A DNA stretch of 8,899 nucleotides from contig JAQXIG010000169.1 of assembly GCA_029007685.1 (NCBI GenBank), positions 1-8,899 of the forward strand, given 5' to 3'. How positions within the stretch are numbered: position 1 is the stretch's first letter; each line of letters begins with the position of its first letter. The notes beneath the pieces were generated by a model. The model saw nothing but the letters and a program-made list of their open reading frames with translations, searched no databases and was not told the DNA's origin. This document shows positions 1 through 6,221 of the stretch, one piece after another. A program made the position numbers and the translations under genes. This stretch comes from a bacterium. GTDB taxonomy: Bacteria; Bacillota_I; Bacilli_A; RF39; UBA660.

Positions 1-1
1 A

Positions 2-808
2 GATCTATTTGGTTTTGGCGAAAAAACAGGAGTAGACTTAAACGGAGAATCTAAGGGGATTATTTTTCCTTTAGATAAAGTAGGAGAGTTAGAGTTAGTC
101 ACAACAGCTTTTGGGCAAGGAGTAAGTGTGACTCCAATACAACAGGTAACCGCTGTATCATCTATCGTGAATGGTGGTAAATTATATCAACCGCATATTG
201 TAAAAAATATTCTTGAGCCAGAAACTAATACTATTATTGAATCAAAAAGTCCGACCTTAATAAGAAATACCATCAGCGAAGAGACTTCAGCTAAAATGCG
301 TTATGCCTTAGAAACAGTGGTAGCACTAGGTGGAGGAAAAGCAGCATATATCGACGGTTATCGAGTAGGAGGGAAAACAGGTACTGCTCAGAAGGTCGAA
401 AATGGTAGATATTTAGTCAACAACTATATTATGAGCTTTATGTCTGTGGTTCCTTCTAATGATCCCCAAGCCGTTTTATATGTAGCACTAGATAACCCTA
501 AAAATACAGCACTTCTTTCCAGTTATACTACAACTCCTATCGCTAGAAGAATTCTGTTAGATATCATCGATGCACTAGATATTCCAAAACAAGAAGGGCA
601 AGTAATAAAAGATTATACTTGGGAAGATAAAATCTATTATGATGTACCAAATGTCGAAAATATGAATATAAAAGAAGCAAAAAAATTATTAACTAATTGG
701 AACCTAGAATATGTAGGAAGTGGCAATATTGTAATTACACAAAGTCCAAAAGCTGGAGAAAGGCTAGCGGCTGACGACACGATAGTATTATTGTTGGGCG
801 ATGAATAA
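2..808 (+). CDS. Class B penicillin-binding protein (transpeptidase) with C-terminal PASTA domain, 5' truncated
   Basis: This is the C-terminal part of a peptidoglycan transpeptidase that cross-links stem peptides at the outer face of the membrane. The reading frame is open from base 2, so the true start lies left of the window; the internal GTG at 128 is not the start. What is seen: the FGFGEKTG and TAFGQG blocks typical of this family, then the KTGT active-site triad motif at 374-385 (VGGKTGTAQK). The SxxK nucleophile and SxN motifs must lie upstream. A single PASTA domain follows at about 641-805 (begins DVPNVENMN, contains ITQSPKAGE) and ends the protein. Position just ahead of mraY in a dcw cluster supports a division PBP. 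One PASTA domain is the SpoVD arrangement, whereas B. subtilis PBP2B has two, so PBP2B/FtsI and SpoVD cannot be separated from this fragment. Confidence 0.93.
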   Translation, partial: DLFGFGEKTGVDLNGESKGIIFPLDKVGELELVTTAFGQGVSVTPIQQVTAVSSIVNGGKLYQPHIVKNILEPETNTIIESKSPTLIRNTISEETSAKMRYALETVVALGGGKAAYIDGYRVGGKTGTAQKVENGRYLVNNYIMSFMSVVPSNDPQAVLYVALDNPKNTALLSSYTTTPIARRILLDIIDALDIPKQEGQVIKDYTWEDKIYYDVPNVENMNIKEAKKLLTNWNLEYVGSGNIVITQSPKAGERLAADDTIVLLLGDE

Positions 809-1230
809 AAAGATAGTAGAAACACAAGTAATTGTTATGAAATCAACCAAAGTAACCTTTATCGCTCCTACCATTGATAATAGTTAGTAAAAAGAAAGAA
901 AAATTATTGGAAAAAATCACGTCAAGAATAAAAGAATTGGAAAAACTAGGACTAAAACACCACGAAATAATAAACAAACTAAAAAAGATCAGTTGAAGTA
1001 ATGAATAAAAGTAGAAAAAAGTACTTAGAAATAGTAAAACTCACTATCATAAGAAAAACTACTATGATATTATCATTTCACTGAGCTCTTTTCTTTTTGG
1101 GATAAAAAAAGAACAAACTCATATAATGAAATAGAAAGAGCTGGGTGTAAAATTTTGTATAGTTAAAAATTCCCTCGTGGAAATCTAGCAGATATGTAGT
1201 ATAATTTAATACAGAAATAGGAGTGATGAT
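809..1230 (+). other. 422-nt intergenic region without a convincing intact gene
   Basis: The stretch between the PBP and mraY is very A-rich and holds only short open frames: 801-887 (28 codons, ATG overlapping the PBP stop), 874-996 (40 codons from TTG, Lys/Glu/Leu-rich with an amphipathic look) and 1001-1084 (27 codons). None has a good Shine-Dalgarno site and I recognise none. The 1057-1185 frame reads like protein but is broken by TAG at 1132 and 1186. Weak inverted repeats are present: TATCATA/TATGATA (1045-1051/1063-1069), AGCTCTTT/AAAGAGCT (1084-1091/1135-1142) and TTCTTTTT/AAAAAGAA (1091-1098/1106-1113). There is no GC-rich hairpin with a T-tract, so no clear intrinsic terminator. The mraY promoter lies at the 3' end. 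murE sits between spoVD and mraY in B. subtilis, but I see no MurE motif here. Confidence 0.6.
1178..1205 (+). promoter_or_regulatory. Probable sigma-A type promoter for mraY-ftsW
   Basis: TATAAT at 1200-1205 is a perfect -10 box. TGGAAA at 1178-1183 matches the -35 consensus TTGACA at four of six bases with a 16-nt spacer. The -10 box lies about 25 nt ahead of the mraY start, leaving a very short leader with AGGAG at 1219-1223. AT-rich DNA yields chance -10 boxes, but the position, directly ahead of a gene after a long gap, supports it. Confidence 0.6.
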
Positions 1231-2211
1231 ATGTTAATACTAACCAAAACTATGTTTGCGATTATGATTGGTTTTCTAGGTGCTGTAGTACTAGGATTGT
1301 TCTTAGTACCAATGTTAAAGAAATTAAAAGTAGGGCAACGAATTAGTGTTTTTGTAGGAGAAAGTCATAAAAAAAAGGAAGGAACTCCAACTATGGGAGG
1401 ACTCATCTTTATCATTCCCACCTTACTGGCAGCACTCTTTTTAATCGTAACCAAAAAGATGTCATACACTTCTAATCTCGGCATTGTCTTACTAGTGTTT
1501 GTAGGTTATGCCATCATCGGCTTTTTAGATGATTATCTAAGTATTAAAAAGAAAAACAATGAAGGATTAACAGAATTTCAAAAGCTCTTTGCTCAAATTG
1601 TATTAGCTCTAATATTTTTCTTTATGTATTTAAAAAATGGTGGTCAGACTTCTTTAGTGGTTTCCACCCTTGGTATTGATATTGAAATGGGATGGATGTA
1701 TGGGCTATTTATCTTATTTTTATTAGTTGGTGCAAGTAATGCTGTCAATTTAACAGACGGGTTAGATGGTCTGGCGGGGGGGTTATCAGCCATTGCCTTT
1801 ATTGCTTTTAGCTTAATTTCTATGGTGGTTGGTTTTGAAGATTTAGGAATTTTCACTTTTATTTTAGTAGGATCCTTAGTAGGATTCTTGATATACAATA
1901 CCTATCCCGCTAAAATATTTATGGGTGATACCGGAAGCTTAGCTCTGGGGGGCGTAATAGCCGCTATTGCGATTTTGACTCATCGTGAAATTACCTTAGC
2001 AGTAGTAGCTGGAGTATTTCTAGTAGAAACATTATCTGTAATTCTCCAAGTATTCTGGTTAATGGTATTCAAAAGAAAGTTATTCTTAATGACACCACTT
2101 CATCATCATTTTGAAAAACTAGGTTGGCACGAAAGAGATATCGTCAAACTATTCTGGGTATTCGGCTTAGTGTTAGCTATGGGTGGTATTTTCTTCGGTG
2201 TTTGGTTATAA
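1231..2211 (+). CDS. mraY: Phospho-N-acetylmuramoyl-pentapeptide-transferase (MraY)
   Basis: MraY transfers phospho-MurNAc-pentapeptide from UDP to undecaprenyl phosphate at the inner face of the membrane, making lipid I. The 326-residue product matches the family length (about 324 in B. subtilis) and has about ten hydrophobic segments. Diagnostic motifs are all present: GTPTMGG at residues 51-57, the catalytic DD pair at 100-101 (FLDDYL), NAVNLTDGLDGLAGG at 170-184, MGDTGS at 231-236 with D233, and the HHH cluster at 291-293 (PLHHHFEKLGW). The ATG at 1231 is preceded by AGGAG (1219-1223) at 7 nt, and a promoter sits just upstream. ftsW follows after 19 nt, so the two are probably co-transcribed. 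murD, usually next in Bacillus, is absent here. Two G-runs in the gene (1776-1782, 1947-1952) are unusual for such AT-rich DNA. Confidence 0.98.
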   Translation: MLILTKTMFAIMIGFLGAVVLGLFLVPMLKKLKVGQRISVFVGESHKKKEGTPTMGGLIFIIPTLLAALFLIVTKKMSYTSNLGIVLLVFVGYAIIGFLDDYLSIKKKNNEGLTEFQKLFAQIVLALIFFFMYLKNGGQTSLVVSTLGIDIEMGWMYGLFILFLLVGASNAVNLTDGLDGLAGGLSAIAFIAFSLISMVVGFEDLGIFTFILVGSLVGFLIYNTYPAKIFMGDTGSLALGGVIAAIAILTHREITLAVVAGVFLVETLSVILQVFWLMVFKRKLFLMTPLHHHFEKLGWHERDIVKLFWVFGLVLAMGGIFFGVWL

Positions 2212-2230
2212 AACATAGAAAGGTGATAAA

Positions 2231-3325
2231 ATGAAAAAAAACAAAATAGATCCTGTTCTTTTTATCGCTGTAATAGTTTTAATATTATTTGGACTCGTAA
2301 TGATTTATTCTGCTTCTTCTATTTGGGCTGAATATAAGTTTAATGATAGCTTTAAGTACGTTAAACAACAAGCATTATTTATCGTAATAGGGATTGTATT
2401 AATGATTGGAGTATCAAAAATAGATTATATAAAGTACTATAAGAAGACAAATTTAATTTTAACAGTTTGTCTTCTTTTATTAATACTTGTCCTAATTCCA
2501 GGTATTGGTAGCGTCAGAAACGGGAGTCAAAGTTGGTTTGGTATCGGTTCTTTCGGAATACAACCTAGTGAATTCGCCAAATTGGGACTTATTATTTTTA
2601 CTGCTAAATATTTATCCAACAATAATAAATTCCTAAAAGATATTAGAAAAGGGGTAGTCCCAATCCTATTAGTGTTATTTACCATTTTTGGATTAATTAT
2701 GCTACAACCAGATTTTGGAACAGGAATGATTATTGTAGTCAGTATATTAGCAATGCTATTTATCGCTGGTGTTAATATAAAATTCTTTATCGGATTAGGG
2801 GCTATCGGGGTAGTAGGAATCGTAGTATTAATTGCGATTGCTCCTTATCGTATGGACCGTATCACTTCCTTTCTAGATCCATGGAAAGATCCTCTAGGAA
2901 CAGGTTTTCAAATTATTCAAAGTTTATACGCCATAGGTCCAGGTGGACTACTAGGACAAGGGTTTCTAAATTCCAGACAAAAACAGTTTTATCTTCCAGA
3001 GCCTCAAACTGATTTTATTTTTTCCATTATTAGTGAAGAATTCGGAGTATTAGGAGTAGTGATTGTATGTGGTCTATTTTTAACTATTCTTTATCGAGGA
3101 ATTAAAATAGCTCTAAATACTAAGGATCATTTTTCAAAATATCTAGCTTTTGGAATGATTTTTCAAATGATGATACAAACAGTAATGAATCTAATGGTCG
3201 TAATTGGCTTAATACCAGTTACTGGGGTAACCCTACCTTTTCTTTCATATGGGGGAAGCTCACTATTAATATCAATGATAAGTATTGGGATACTTTTAAA
3301 TATAAGCAGGTATAGTAATAAGTAA
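2231..3325 (+). CDS. ftsW: FtsW/SpoVE-type SEDS peptidoglycan glycosyltransferase
   Basis: This is a SEDS-family membrane protein that polymerises lipid II glycan strands together with a class B PBP, here most likely at the septum. The 364-residue product has about ten membrane segments. Family motifs seen: YSASS at 26-30, GSQSWFGIG near 98-106 followed by QPSEFAKL (111-118), LQPDFGTG at 158-165, DPLGTGFQIIQSLYAIGPGG at 220-239, and PEPQTDFIF at 256-264 containing D261, which aligns with the aspartate essential in SEDS proteins; then PVTGVTLPFLSYGGSS at 329-344. The start is set by AAAGGTGAT at 2219-2227 just ahead of ATG 2231. Linkage to mraY and murG and to a class B PBP favours FtsW or SpoVE over RodA; sequence reading alone cannot choose between FtsW and SpoVE. 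It is followed by a 196-nt gap before murG. Confidence 0.95.
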   Translation: MKKNKIDPVLFIAVIVLILFGLVMIYSASSIWAEYKFNDSFKYVKQQALFIVIGIVLMIGVSKIDYIKYYKKTNLILTVCLLLLILVLIPGIGSVRNGSQSWFGIGSFGIQPSEFAKLGLIIFTAKYLSNNNKFLKDIRKGVVPILLVLFTIFGLIMLQPDFGTGMIIVVSILAMLFIAGVNIKFFIGLGAIGVVGIVVLIAIAPYRMDRITSFLDPWKDPLGTGFQIIQSLYAIGPGGLLGQGFLNSRQKQFYLPEPQTDFIFSIISEEFGVLGVVIVCGLFLTILYRGIKIALNTKDHFSKYLAFGMIFQMMIQTVMNLMVVIGLIPVTGVTLPFLSYGGSSLLISMISIGILLNISRYSNK

Positions 3326-3521
3326 TTTGTGTTTCCTAGACAATAAAAGAATAGAAAAAAAACATAATGAATTTACTTAAACATTCCAATAATAGAATAG
3401 TAAAGACAGAATAAAATAATGTCAACAGGCTAAAAAAACGAATAAAAACATCATATTATTATTAAAAAGTTACGGAACATCATATAATTATGATATAATC
3501 ATAAATAGATAGGGTGATCAA
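3326..3521 (+). other. 196-nt AT-rich intergenic region between ftsW and murG
   Basis: No supported gene lies here; the longest open frames are about 15 codons. No GC-rich terminator hairpin is visible after ftsW. The 3' half contains a direct repeat, AACATCATAT at 3447-3456 and 3476-3485 (29 nt apart), the second copy just ahead of the murG promoter, and an ATGAT-ATA-ATCAT palindrome at 3490-3502 that overlaps the -10 box. In such AT-rich DNA these could be chance. Confidence 0.6.
3491..3499 (+). promoter_or_regulatory. Probable extended -10 promoter for murG-murB-divIB-DUF6020
   Basis: TGATATAAT combines a perfect TATAAT (3494-3499) with the TGn extension, which can compensate for a weak -35. 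The expected -35 position (3471-3476, TACGGA) is indeed poor. The box ends 22 nt before the murG ATG, leaving a short leader with AGGGTGATC at 3511-3519. It would start a separate transcript for the downstream block of four tightly spaced genes. Confidence 0.55.
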
Positions 3522-4616
3522 ATGAAAGTAATCGTAAGTGCTGGTGGAACTGGAGGACATATTTATCCTGCTTTATCGATCATTGCTAAAATTAAAGAAA
3601 AAGAACCAAGTAGCGAAATTCTATATATCGGAACAACAGATCGTATGGAACATACCATTATTCCTGAAAAAAAAATTCCATATTTTGCAATCGAAATGAA
3701 AGGATTAAATCGTAAAAATATTTTCAAAAACATAAGTGTCTTGAAAAATTATTGTCATAATGTAAAAATATTAAAACAAGAAATAAAAAAATTTAACCCC
3801 GATATTGTAGTTGGGGTTGGTGGTTATGTAACGGCCCCTGTGATTTACAGTGCTAAAAAATTAGGATATAAAACTTTTATTCATGAACAAAACTCGATTC
3901 CTGGTTTATCTAATAAGTTTTTAATGCACTATGTAGACAAAGTAGGAGTAAGCTTACCGGATTCTATTCAATACTTTCCAAAAGAGAAAACCATATTGAC
4001 TGGTAATCCTCGAAGTGAAGAAGTTTTTTACGCTAAAGAAGTAAGTAAAAAAGAATTGGGCCTTTCTCTAACGGAACACAAAAAATTAATTGTAATCGTG
4101 ATGGGTTCTCTTGGTTCTACTACCATGAATAAGAAATTAAAGGATACTTTACCATTATTTGCAACCAAAGAATACGAAGTGGTGTTTATTACCGGAAAAA
4201 ATTATTGTGATGAATACAAAAAAATAAAAACTAGTACCAATGTCAAAATTGTTCCTTATTTAGATAATATGGCTCAAGTGTTAAAAAAAACAGATATCAT
4301 TGTATCACGTGCTGGAGCTAGTAGCATCGCTGAAATTACCGCACTAGGAATTCCTAGTATTCTAATTCCCAGTCCTTATGTAACACACAATCACCAATTA
4401 AAAAATGCCCAAGCCTTAAAAAAACAAAGAGCAGCTTTCATTTTAGAAGAAAAAGATTATGATGGAGAAAAATTAGTCGCGATGATCGAATCTTTATTAA
4501 CGAACAAACAAGAATATGATATATTAAAAAACAATGCACAAAAATTAGGAATAACCAATAGTGCTACTAAAATTTATCAAGAAATTAAAAACTTAATAGA
4601 TGGAGAACAAACATGA
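3522..4616 (+). CDS. murG: UDP-GlcNAc:undecaprenyl-PP-MurNAc-pentapeptide GlcNAc transferase (MurG)
   Basis: MurG is a GT-B glycosyltransferase (GT28) acting at the inner face of the membrane. It adds GlcNAc to lipid I to give lipid II. The 364-residue product has the expected length. N-terminal acceptor domain: glycine-rich loop SAGGTGGHIYPA at residues 6-17 with the key H13, the second loop GVGGYVTAP at 98-106, and HEQNSIPG at 121-128. C-terminal UDP-GlcNAc domain: GSLGST at 195-200, a variant of the usual GGS-G-A loop, then RAGASSIAEITALGIPSILIP from 263 with E271, and the HNHQLKNA stretch at 289-296. AGGGTGATC precedes ATG 3522. The stop TGA overlaps the murB ATG by four bases (ATGA), indicating translational coupling. 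Confidence 0.98.
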   Translation: MKVIVSAGGTGGHIYPALSIIAKIKEKEPSSEILYIGTTDRMEHTIIPEKKIPYFAIEMKGLNRKNIFKNISVLKNYCHNVKILKQEIKKFNPDIVVGVGGYVTAPVIYSAKKLGYKTFIHEQNSIPGLSNKFLMHYVDKVGVSLPDSIQYFPKEKTILTGNPRSEEVFYAKEVSKKELGLSLTEHKKLIVIVMGSLGSTTMNKKLKDTLPLFATKEYEVVFITGKNYCDEYKKIKTSTNVKIVPYLDNMAQVLKKTDIIVSRAGASSIAEITALGIPSILIPSPYVTHNHQLKNAQALKKQRAAFILEEKDYDGEKLVAMIESLLTNKQEYDILKNNAQKLGITNSATKIYQEIKNLIDGEQT

Positions 4617-5518
4617 AAGAACTAATCAAAGAATTAAAAAAAGAAAATTACGGAAAAATATTGACCGATGTGTCACTAAAAGAATATACCACATACAAAG
4701 TAGGCGGAATCGCCAAAGCTATAATTTTTCCAGATAATACAGAAAAATTAGTAAAACTAATAAAAAAATTAAAAGCAACCAATACCAAATTTATGATTTT
4801 AGGGTTTGGATCTAATGTTTTATTTAGTGATAAAGAGTATGAAGGAGTCATCATTAAATTGGATCACTTCAACCATATTCAATTTGAAAAAAATAAAGTA
4901 ATTGCTGGAGCAGGAGCCTCTTTAATGAAAATTGCATTAATGAGTGTTCGCAAAGGCTTAACGGGATTAGAATTCGCAACTGGAATTCCAGGTTCTATTG
5001 GTGGGGCCGTTTATATGAATGCAGGAGCTTACAAAAGTGATATGGGATATGTCGTTAGTAAAATTAAAGTACTAACCCCAAGTTTACGCATTATTACTAT
5101 GGTAAATCGAGAATTGAATTTTCATTATCGCACATCGTTTCTTCAAAAAAATAAAGGTTATATCTGCTTGGAAGCTACCATAAAATTAAAACCAGGCAAT
5201 AAGGAATTAATTGAAGAAATCGTTACTGAAAGAAAAAAAAGAAGAATAGAAGGTCAACCACTAGAATACCCATCAGCTGGTAGTGTCTTCCGCAATCCCG
5301 AAGGCTTATTTGCTGGAAAATTAATAGAAGATTTAGGTTACAAAGGTCTGATAAAAGGAGGAGCACAAATCAGTCAAAAGCATGCTAATTTTATTATCAA
5401 TCAAGATCATGCCAAAGCAGCAGATATCAAAGAACTAATCGAATTCATCCAAGATGAAGTAAAAGAAAAATACAATATTAATCTAAAGGTAGAACAAGAA
5501 TTTATTAATTGGGAGTAA
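4613..5518 (+). CDS. murB: UDP-N-acetylenolpyruvoylglucosamine reductase (MurB)
   Basis: MurB is a cytoplasmic FAD- and NADPH-dependent reductase that converts UDP-GlcNAc-enolpyruvate to UDP-MurNAc, the second committed step of the pathway. The 301-residue product equals the B. subtilis type. Motifs: YTTYKVGG at 25-32, LGFGSNVLFSD at 63-73 (FAD binding), GLEFATGIPGSIGGAVYMNA at 118-137, the catalytic arginine in HYRTSF (R173), the proton-donating serine in PSAGSVFRNP (S224), and the C-terminal acidic residue in VEQEF (E296). These match E. coli R159, S229 and E325 by position and context. The ATG overlaps the murG stop, with GGAG at 4602-4605 inside murG serving as the ribosome site. The frame ends five bases before the chosen divIB start. 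Confidence 0.97.
   Translation: MKELIKELKKENYGKILTDVSLKEYTTYKVGGIAKAIIFPDNTEKLVKLIKKLKATNTKFMILGFGSNVLFSDKEYEGVIIKLDHFNHIQFEKNKVIAGAGASLMKIALMSVRKGLTGLEFATGIPGSIGGAVYMNAGAYKSDMGYVVSKIKVLTPSLRIITMVNRELNFHYRTSFLQKNKGYICLEATIKLKPGNKELIEEIVTERKKRRIEGQPLEYPSAGSVFRNPEGLFAGKLIEDLGYKGLIKGGAQISQKHANFIINQDHAKAADIKELIEFIQDEVKEKYNINLKVEQEFINWE
5511..5515 (+). promoter_or_regulatory. Ribosome binding site that fixes the divIB start
   Basis: GGGAG lies at the end of murB, 8 nt before ATG 5524. The alternative TTG at 5509 in the same frame would have no upstream Shine-Dalgarno site and would place this GGGAG inside its own coding region, so ATG 5524 is preferred. Confidence 0.7.
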
Positions 5519-5523
5519 TAAAT

Positions 5524-6213
5524 ATGTCACAGAAAAGCCAGAAAAAACGACGATTGAAAATAATACCAGTAATGATCATCTTACTGGTTTTACTTGCGTT
5601 ATACGGATTAATTCGTTGGATATACACGTTTCCCATTACAAATATTTATATAGAAGGAAATCATTATTTAAAAGATCAAGAAATTATTGAGCTGGCCAAA
5701 ATCGATCATTATCCCAGTTTTTTAGGGACCAAAGAAAAAAATATCCAAAAACATATTCAAAAGAATCCACTAGTATTCAAAGTAACCGTACAGAAAAAGT
5801 GGTGGGGAACAATTAAAATTAAAGTGGAAGAATATAATGTTTTATTCAGACAGTACAACGATGATCAATTAGTAGTATTAGAAAATAAAAAAGAAATCCA
5901 AGACCCAACCAATCAATATTCTGTTCCTAAATTATTAAACTATGTACCAGACAACAAATATAATCAATTTATAAAAGGAATGAATCAAGTTGATGAAGAT
6001 ATTAAAAATTTAATCTCAGAAATCACGTATTTACCAAACGAACAAGATAAAGATCGTTTCCTATTATATATGGTAGATGGTAATTACGTTTATCTAACAT
6101 TGACCAAATTTAAACAAATTAATTATTACGAAGATGTACTAAAAAAATTAAAAGGCCAAAAAGGAATTCTTTATCTAGATTCTGGCAATCATTTTCGAAT
6201 TATGAGTGAGTAG
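5524..6213 (+). CDS. divIB: Cell division protein DivIB/FtsQ
   Basis: DivIB/FtsQ is a bitopic divisome protein that links early and late division proteins and stabilises the FtsL-DivIC complex. The 229-residue product shows the family layout: a short basic cytoplasmic tail (KKRRLK near 7-12), one membrane segment at about 13-33, an extracytoplasmic POTRA domain at about 36-105 starting FPITNIYIEGNHYL and including KNPLVFKVTVQKKW-like sequence, then a beta domain to about 219. The C-terminal tail after this is only about ten residues. POTRA-type proteins diverge quickly, so the call rests on domain order plus position directly after murB, as in B. subtilis. A longer version from TTG 5509 is possible but less likely. 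The next gene begins 8 nt after the stop. Confidence 0.92.
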   Translation: MSQKSQKKRRLKIIPVMIILLVLLALYGLIRWIYTFPITNIYIEGNHYLKDQEIIELAKIDHYPSFLGTKEKNIQKHIQKNPLVFKVTVQKKWWGTIKIKVEEYNVLFRQYNDDQLVVLENKKEIQDPTNQYSVPKLLNYVPDNKYNQFIKGMNQVDEDIKNLISEITYLPNEQDKDRFLLYMVDGNYVYLTLTKFKQINYYEDVLKKLKGQKGILYLDSGNHFRIMSE

Positions 6214-6221
6214 GTGAAAAA

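Noticed and set aside
128..808. GTG at 128 as the start of a separate short gene
   Set aside because: The same frame is open to the left edge and encodes conserved PBP sequence (FGFGEKTG, TAFGQG), so this is an internal valine codon.
637..825. 62-codon open frame on the - strand
   Set aside because: It lies antisense to the PASTA domain of the PBP, has no ribosome site and resembles no known protein; a shadow of the real gene.
1091..1113. TTCTTTTT/AAAAAGAA hairpin as an intrinsic terminator
   Set aside because: The stem is almost all A-T and no U-run follows on the + strand.
1644..1898. 84-codon open frame on the - strand within mraY
   Set aside because: Antisense to highly conserved MraY motifs, with biased Lys/Pro/Ser composition typical of shadow frames.
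4648..4854. 68-codon open frame on the - strand within murB
   Set aside because: Antisense to the FAD-binding part of MurB, with no support as a gene.
5509..5526. TTG at 5509 as the divIB start
   Set aside because: It has no Shine-Dalgarno site upstream, while ATG 5524 has GGGAG at 8 nt.
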